Origin: Nitrososphaera sp.
GTDB lineage: Archaea; Thermoproteota; Nitrososphaeria; Nitrososphaerales; Nitrososphaeraceae
Direction: 5' to 3'
Length of the DNA stretch: 6,541 nucleotides
NCBI GenBank assembly: GCA_025450475.1
Contig: JANWHJ010000054.1
Span: 1-6,541 of the forward strand
The position numbers and the translations under genes were made by a program. Within the stretch, counting starts at the first letter, position 1. Every line of letters starts with the position of its first letter. Shown piece after piece: positions 5,848-6,541 of this stretch. The notes below the pieces were generated by a model. That model made no database searches. It had not been told where the DNA came from and worked only from the letters and a program-made list of their open reading frames with translations.

Positions 5848-5858
5848 CGCATTATGCG
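5848..5858. promoter_or_regulatory. Palindrome at the predicted birA transcription start
   Basis: CGCATTATGCG is a perfect five-base inverted repeat around a single T. It lies 4-14 bases before the birA ATG, on the spot where transcription should begin given the TATA box at 5868-5878. A protein bound here would block initiation, so it is a candidate operator, for BirA itself or for the divergently encoded winged-helix protein. An 11-base palindrome can occur by chance, and no second copy was noticed. Confidence 0.35.
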
Positions 5859-5867
5859 GCAGCAGCA

Positions 5868-5878
5868 GGTAATATACT
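5868..5878 (-). promoter_or_regulatory. TATA box of birA
   Basis: Minus-strand AGTATATTACC has its TATA core centred about 29 bases upstream of the birA ATG, predicting transcription start near 5849 and a leader of about 5 bases or none. No other TATA-like element stands at a suitable distance. Confidence 0.6.
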
Positions 5879-5918
5879 GATCAAACTAATTCTACCAGCT
5901 TGTCTGCTAACATGCTTC

Positions 5919-5937
5919 GATGACGATTTATATCATC
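5919..5937. promoter_or_regulatory. Dyad around the TATA box of the winged-helix gene
   Basis: GATGA at 5919-5923 and TCATC at 5933-5937 form a five-base inverted repeat with a nine-base spacer that contains most of the TATA box. A dimeric winged-helix protein bound here would compete with TBP, a common archaeal repression mode. The neighbouring regulator is the obvious candidate (autoregulation, inferred). Confidence 0.3.
5926..5933 (+). promoter_or_regulatory. TATA box of the winged-helix gene
   Basis: ATTTATAT has its centre 26-27 bases upstream of the GTG at 5956, the spacing expected for a leaderless mRNA starting at or one base before the GTG. It lies downstream of the earlier in-frame ATG at 5920, so that ATG would not be in the transcript. 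This supports the GTG start. Confidence 0.7.
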
Positions 5938-5955
5938 TGCCAGCCTTGTCTATCT

Positions 5956-6228
5956 GTGAAGAACCGTAGCAGGCCCGATATCATAGCCATTATCCTAGAG
6001 GCTGCTAACGGAGGAATAACAAAGACAAAGTTGCTTACCCGGGCCAACCTGACGAGTGGCCAACTTAGGCAGTATCTCGAAGTCCTAGTCAATAAGAAAC
6101 TCCTGTCGGAGCTCTCCGATGACTACCAGAGGCACGTAGCGTATAGGGCCACAGAAAAGGGTATGAGGTACCTGGCAATCTATTCGTCGCTAAAAAGCAT
6201 CGCGGTGTTTCCCCAAGAAGAAGATTAG
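5956..6228 (+). CDS. Small winged-helix DNA-binding protein
   Basis: Predicted 90-residue single-domain winged-helix protein of the type common in Thaumarchaeota (HTH_45-like). It reads NRSRPDIIAIILEAANGGIT (3-22, helix 1), TKTKLLTRANLTSGQLRQYL (22-41, helices 2-3 with the recognition helix around SGQLRQYLEVLV), then the wing and ATEKGMRYLAIYSSL (65-79), the usual TEKG turn before the last helix. It carries no ligand-binding domain, so it probably acts as a dimer at a promoter. The GTG at 5956 is chosen over ATG 5920 because the family starts just before the RSR motif and because the TATA box lies between the two. It is divergent from birA and may regulate birA, itself or both (inference). 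Its 3' end overlaps the convergent small gene, by 39 bases as sequenced, or by 4 if that gene's suspected frameshift is corrected. Confidence 0.87.
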   Translation: MKNRSRPDIIAIILEAANGGITKTKLLTRANLTSGQLRQYLEVLVNKKLLSELSDDYQRHVAYRATEKGMRYLAIYSSLKSIAVFPQEED

Positions 6229-6426
6229 TACTTGTGCCACTTGCAGTAGACGGTCACCCCTGCATTTTGCATGGACTTCTGTTTTGCTTTCCCTTAGCGT
6301 GCTTTTTGCTTCGAGCTCTCTCTCCATCTTTTTTGGCGCGAGCATGTTCAGGATCTCTTCCTTAGAATACATCCGAGAAGGATTCTTCCTGAGTATCTTT
6401 TCTATCTTGCCCACTAGTTCTGCCAT
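6190..6426 (-). CDS. Small basic protein of unknown function, 3' end probably frameshifted
   Basis: As sequenced this encodes 78 residues. The first 49 or so look authentic: helix ELVGKIEKILRKNP, then SRMYSKEEILNMLAPKKMER, a charged helical stretch resembling part of a winged-helix fold. From about residue 50 the sequence becomes atypical (VHAKCRGDRLLQVAQVLIFF) and runs 39 bases into the convergent regulator. The frame one base over offers a more natural ending (NAGVTVYCKWHKY) that stops at 6225, giving a 66-residue protein and only a 4-base overlap. The start ATG lies 5 bases after the upstream TGS-gene stop, so the two are probably co-transcribed. No family is recognised; a DNA- or RNA-binding role is possible from the basic, helical N-terminus but is a guess. 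Confidence 0.6.
   Translation of the reverse strand: MAELVGKIEKILRKNPSRMYSKEEILNMLAPKKMERELEAKSTLRESKTEVHAKCRGDRLLQVAQVLIFFLGKHRDAF
6225..6293 (-). other. Alternative-frame C-terminus of the preceding small gene
   Basis: This minus-strand frame is open from 6293 to a TAA at 6225-6227 and encodes 22 residues including QNAGVTVYCKWHKY. It would follow the N-terminal part of the gene starting at 6426 if one base of the four-T run at 6282-6285 (AAAA in the gene's sense) were absent. The stop would then overlap the regulator's stop, as the two convergent genes near 746-751 do. Likely causes are a sequencing error in the run or a recent frameshift mutation. Confidence 0.5.
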
Positions 6427-6431
6427 CGTGA

Positions 6432-6541
6432 TTACTTCTTCTTTATCCTTGCCGAGACTATCGACAAAACGTCGCGGTCTTTCAGGTGGTAGTTGGTGGG
6501 CAGTCTGAGGCCGTCACGGGCATCCAACGCATAGAGCATGC
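6432..6541 (-). CDS. C-terminus of a TGS-domain protein, probably an archaeal GTPase (5' end outside window)
   Basis: Only the last 36 codons are in the window: MLYALDARDGLRLPTNYHLK, then DRDVLSIVSARIKKK and the stop. The pattern (F/Y)xxAxDARxxxxxxxxYxLxxxDVxxIVSA is that of a TGS domain, the ubiquitin-like fold that closes archaeal OBG/DRG/YchF-type GTP-binding proteins involved in translation. The G domain lies beyond the right edge, so the subfamily (YchF-like or DRG-like) cannot be decided here. The small basic protein gene begins 5 bases after this stop. The internal ATG at 6537-6539 is not a likely start. Confidence 0.65.
   Translation of the reverse strand, partial: MLYALDARDGLRLPTNYHLKDRDVLSIVSARIKKK

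Larger units (their letters stand above)
5895..5951 (+). repeat. Near-identical direct repeats flanking the regulator's TATA box
   Basis: CCAGCTTGTCT at 5895-5905 recurs as CCAGCCTTGTCT at 5940-5951 with one inserted C. The copies lie about 21 bases upstream and 6 bases downstream of the TATA box, positions where paired operator sites could act. The match of 11 bases with one insertion is short, so chance is possible. Confidence 0.3.

Noticed and set aside
5920..5955. ATG at 5920 as start of the winged-helix gene
   Set aside because: The TATA box at 5926-5933 is downstream of this ATG, and the added residues (MTIYIICQPCLS) lie outside the winged-helix domain.

Overview
The window looks like chromosomal DNA of an ammonia-oxidising archaeon of the Thaumarchaeota (Nitrososphaerota), probably a soil Nitrososphaera-type lineage. 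This is inferred from gene content and architecture; no marker gene is present. The clues are TATA-box promoters 26-31 bases from start codons (leaderless or nearly leaderless mRNAs), a small single-domain winged-helix protein of the type abundant in this phylum, a TGS-domain GTPase tail of archaeal style, a Trm112-type zinc protein, and convergent genes that overlap at their stop codons. No mobile element, tRNA, rRNA or CRISPR array was seen.

Left part (1-3547). The 3' two-thirds of a D-2-hydroxyacid dehydrogenase (glyoxylate-reductase type) enters on the plus strand and runs stop-to-stop into a minus-strand operon. Read from its promoter at about 3574-3581, that operon is: branched-chain aminotransferase (ilvE), Gfo/Idh/MocA sugar-nucleotide oxidoreductase, Trm112-like zinc protein, hexapeptide-repeat sugar N-acetyltransferase, and a 62-residue protein of unknown function. 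The genes overlap or lie within 3 bases of each other. The oxidoreductase and acetyltransferase fit a WbpB/WbpD-like route to an acetamido-sugar nucleotide for surface polysaccharide or glycoprotein. The aminotransferase may serve amino-acid synthesis, with the sugar genes simply sharing its promoter.

Middle part (3548-4875). Gene-poor DNA surrounds one 98-residue helical protein of unknown function. It holds several short protein-like minus-strand frames (a 54-codon ORF, an ORF pair broken by one TGA, and a CxxC zinc-finger-like remnant) that could be small genes or decayed ones. A stem-loop lies just past the birA stop.

Right part (4876-6541). A full-length BirA (DNA-binding domain plus biotin-protein ligase) is divergent from a small winged-helix regulator. 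Their 111-base shared spacer carries both TATA boxes, a palindrome at the predicted birA transcription start, and a dyad around the regulator's TATA box. Thaumarchaeota need biotinylation for the acetyl-/propionyl-CoA carboxylase of their carbon-fixation cycle. At the right edge a minus-strand pair enters: the C-terminus of a TGS-domain protein and a small basic protein whose 3' end appears frameshifted. Removing one base would give a natural C-terminus and a 4-base stop-to-stop overlap with the regulator.
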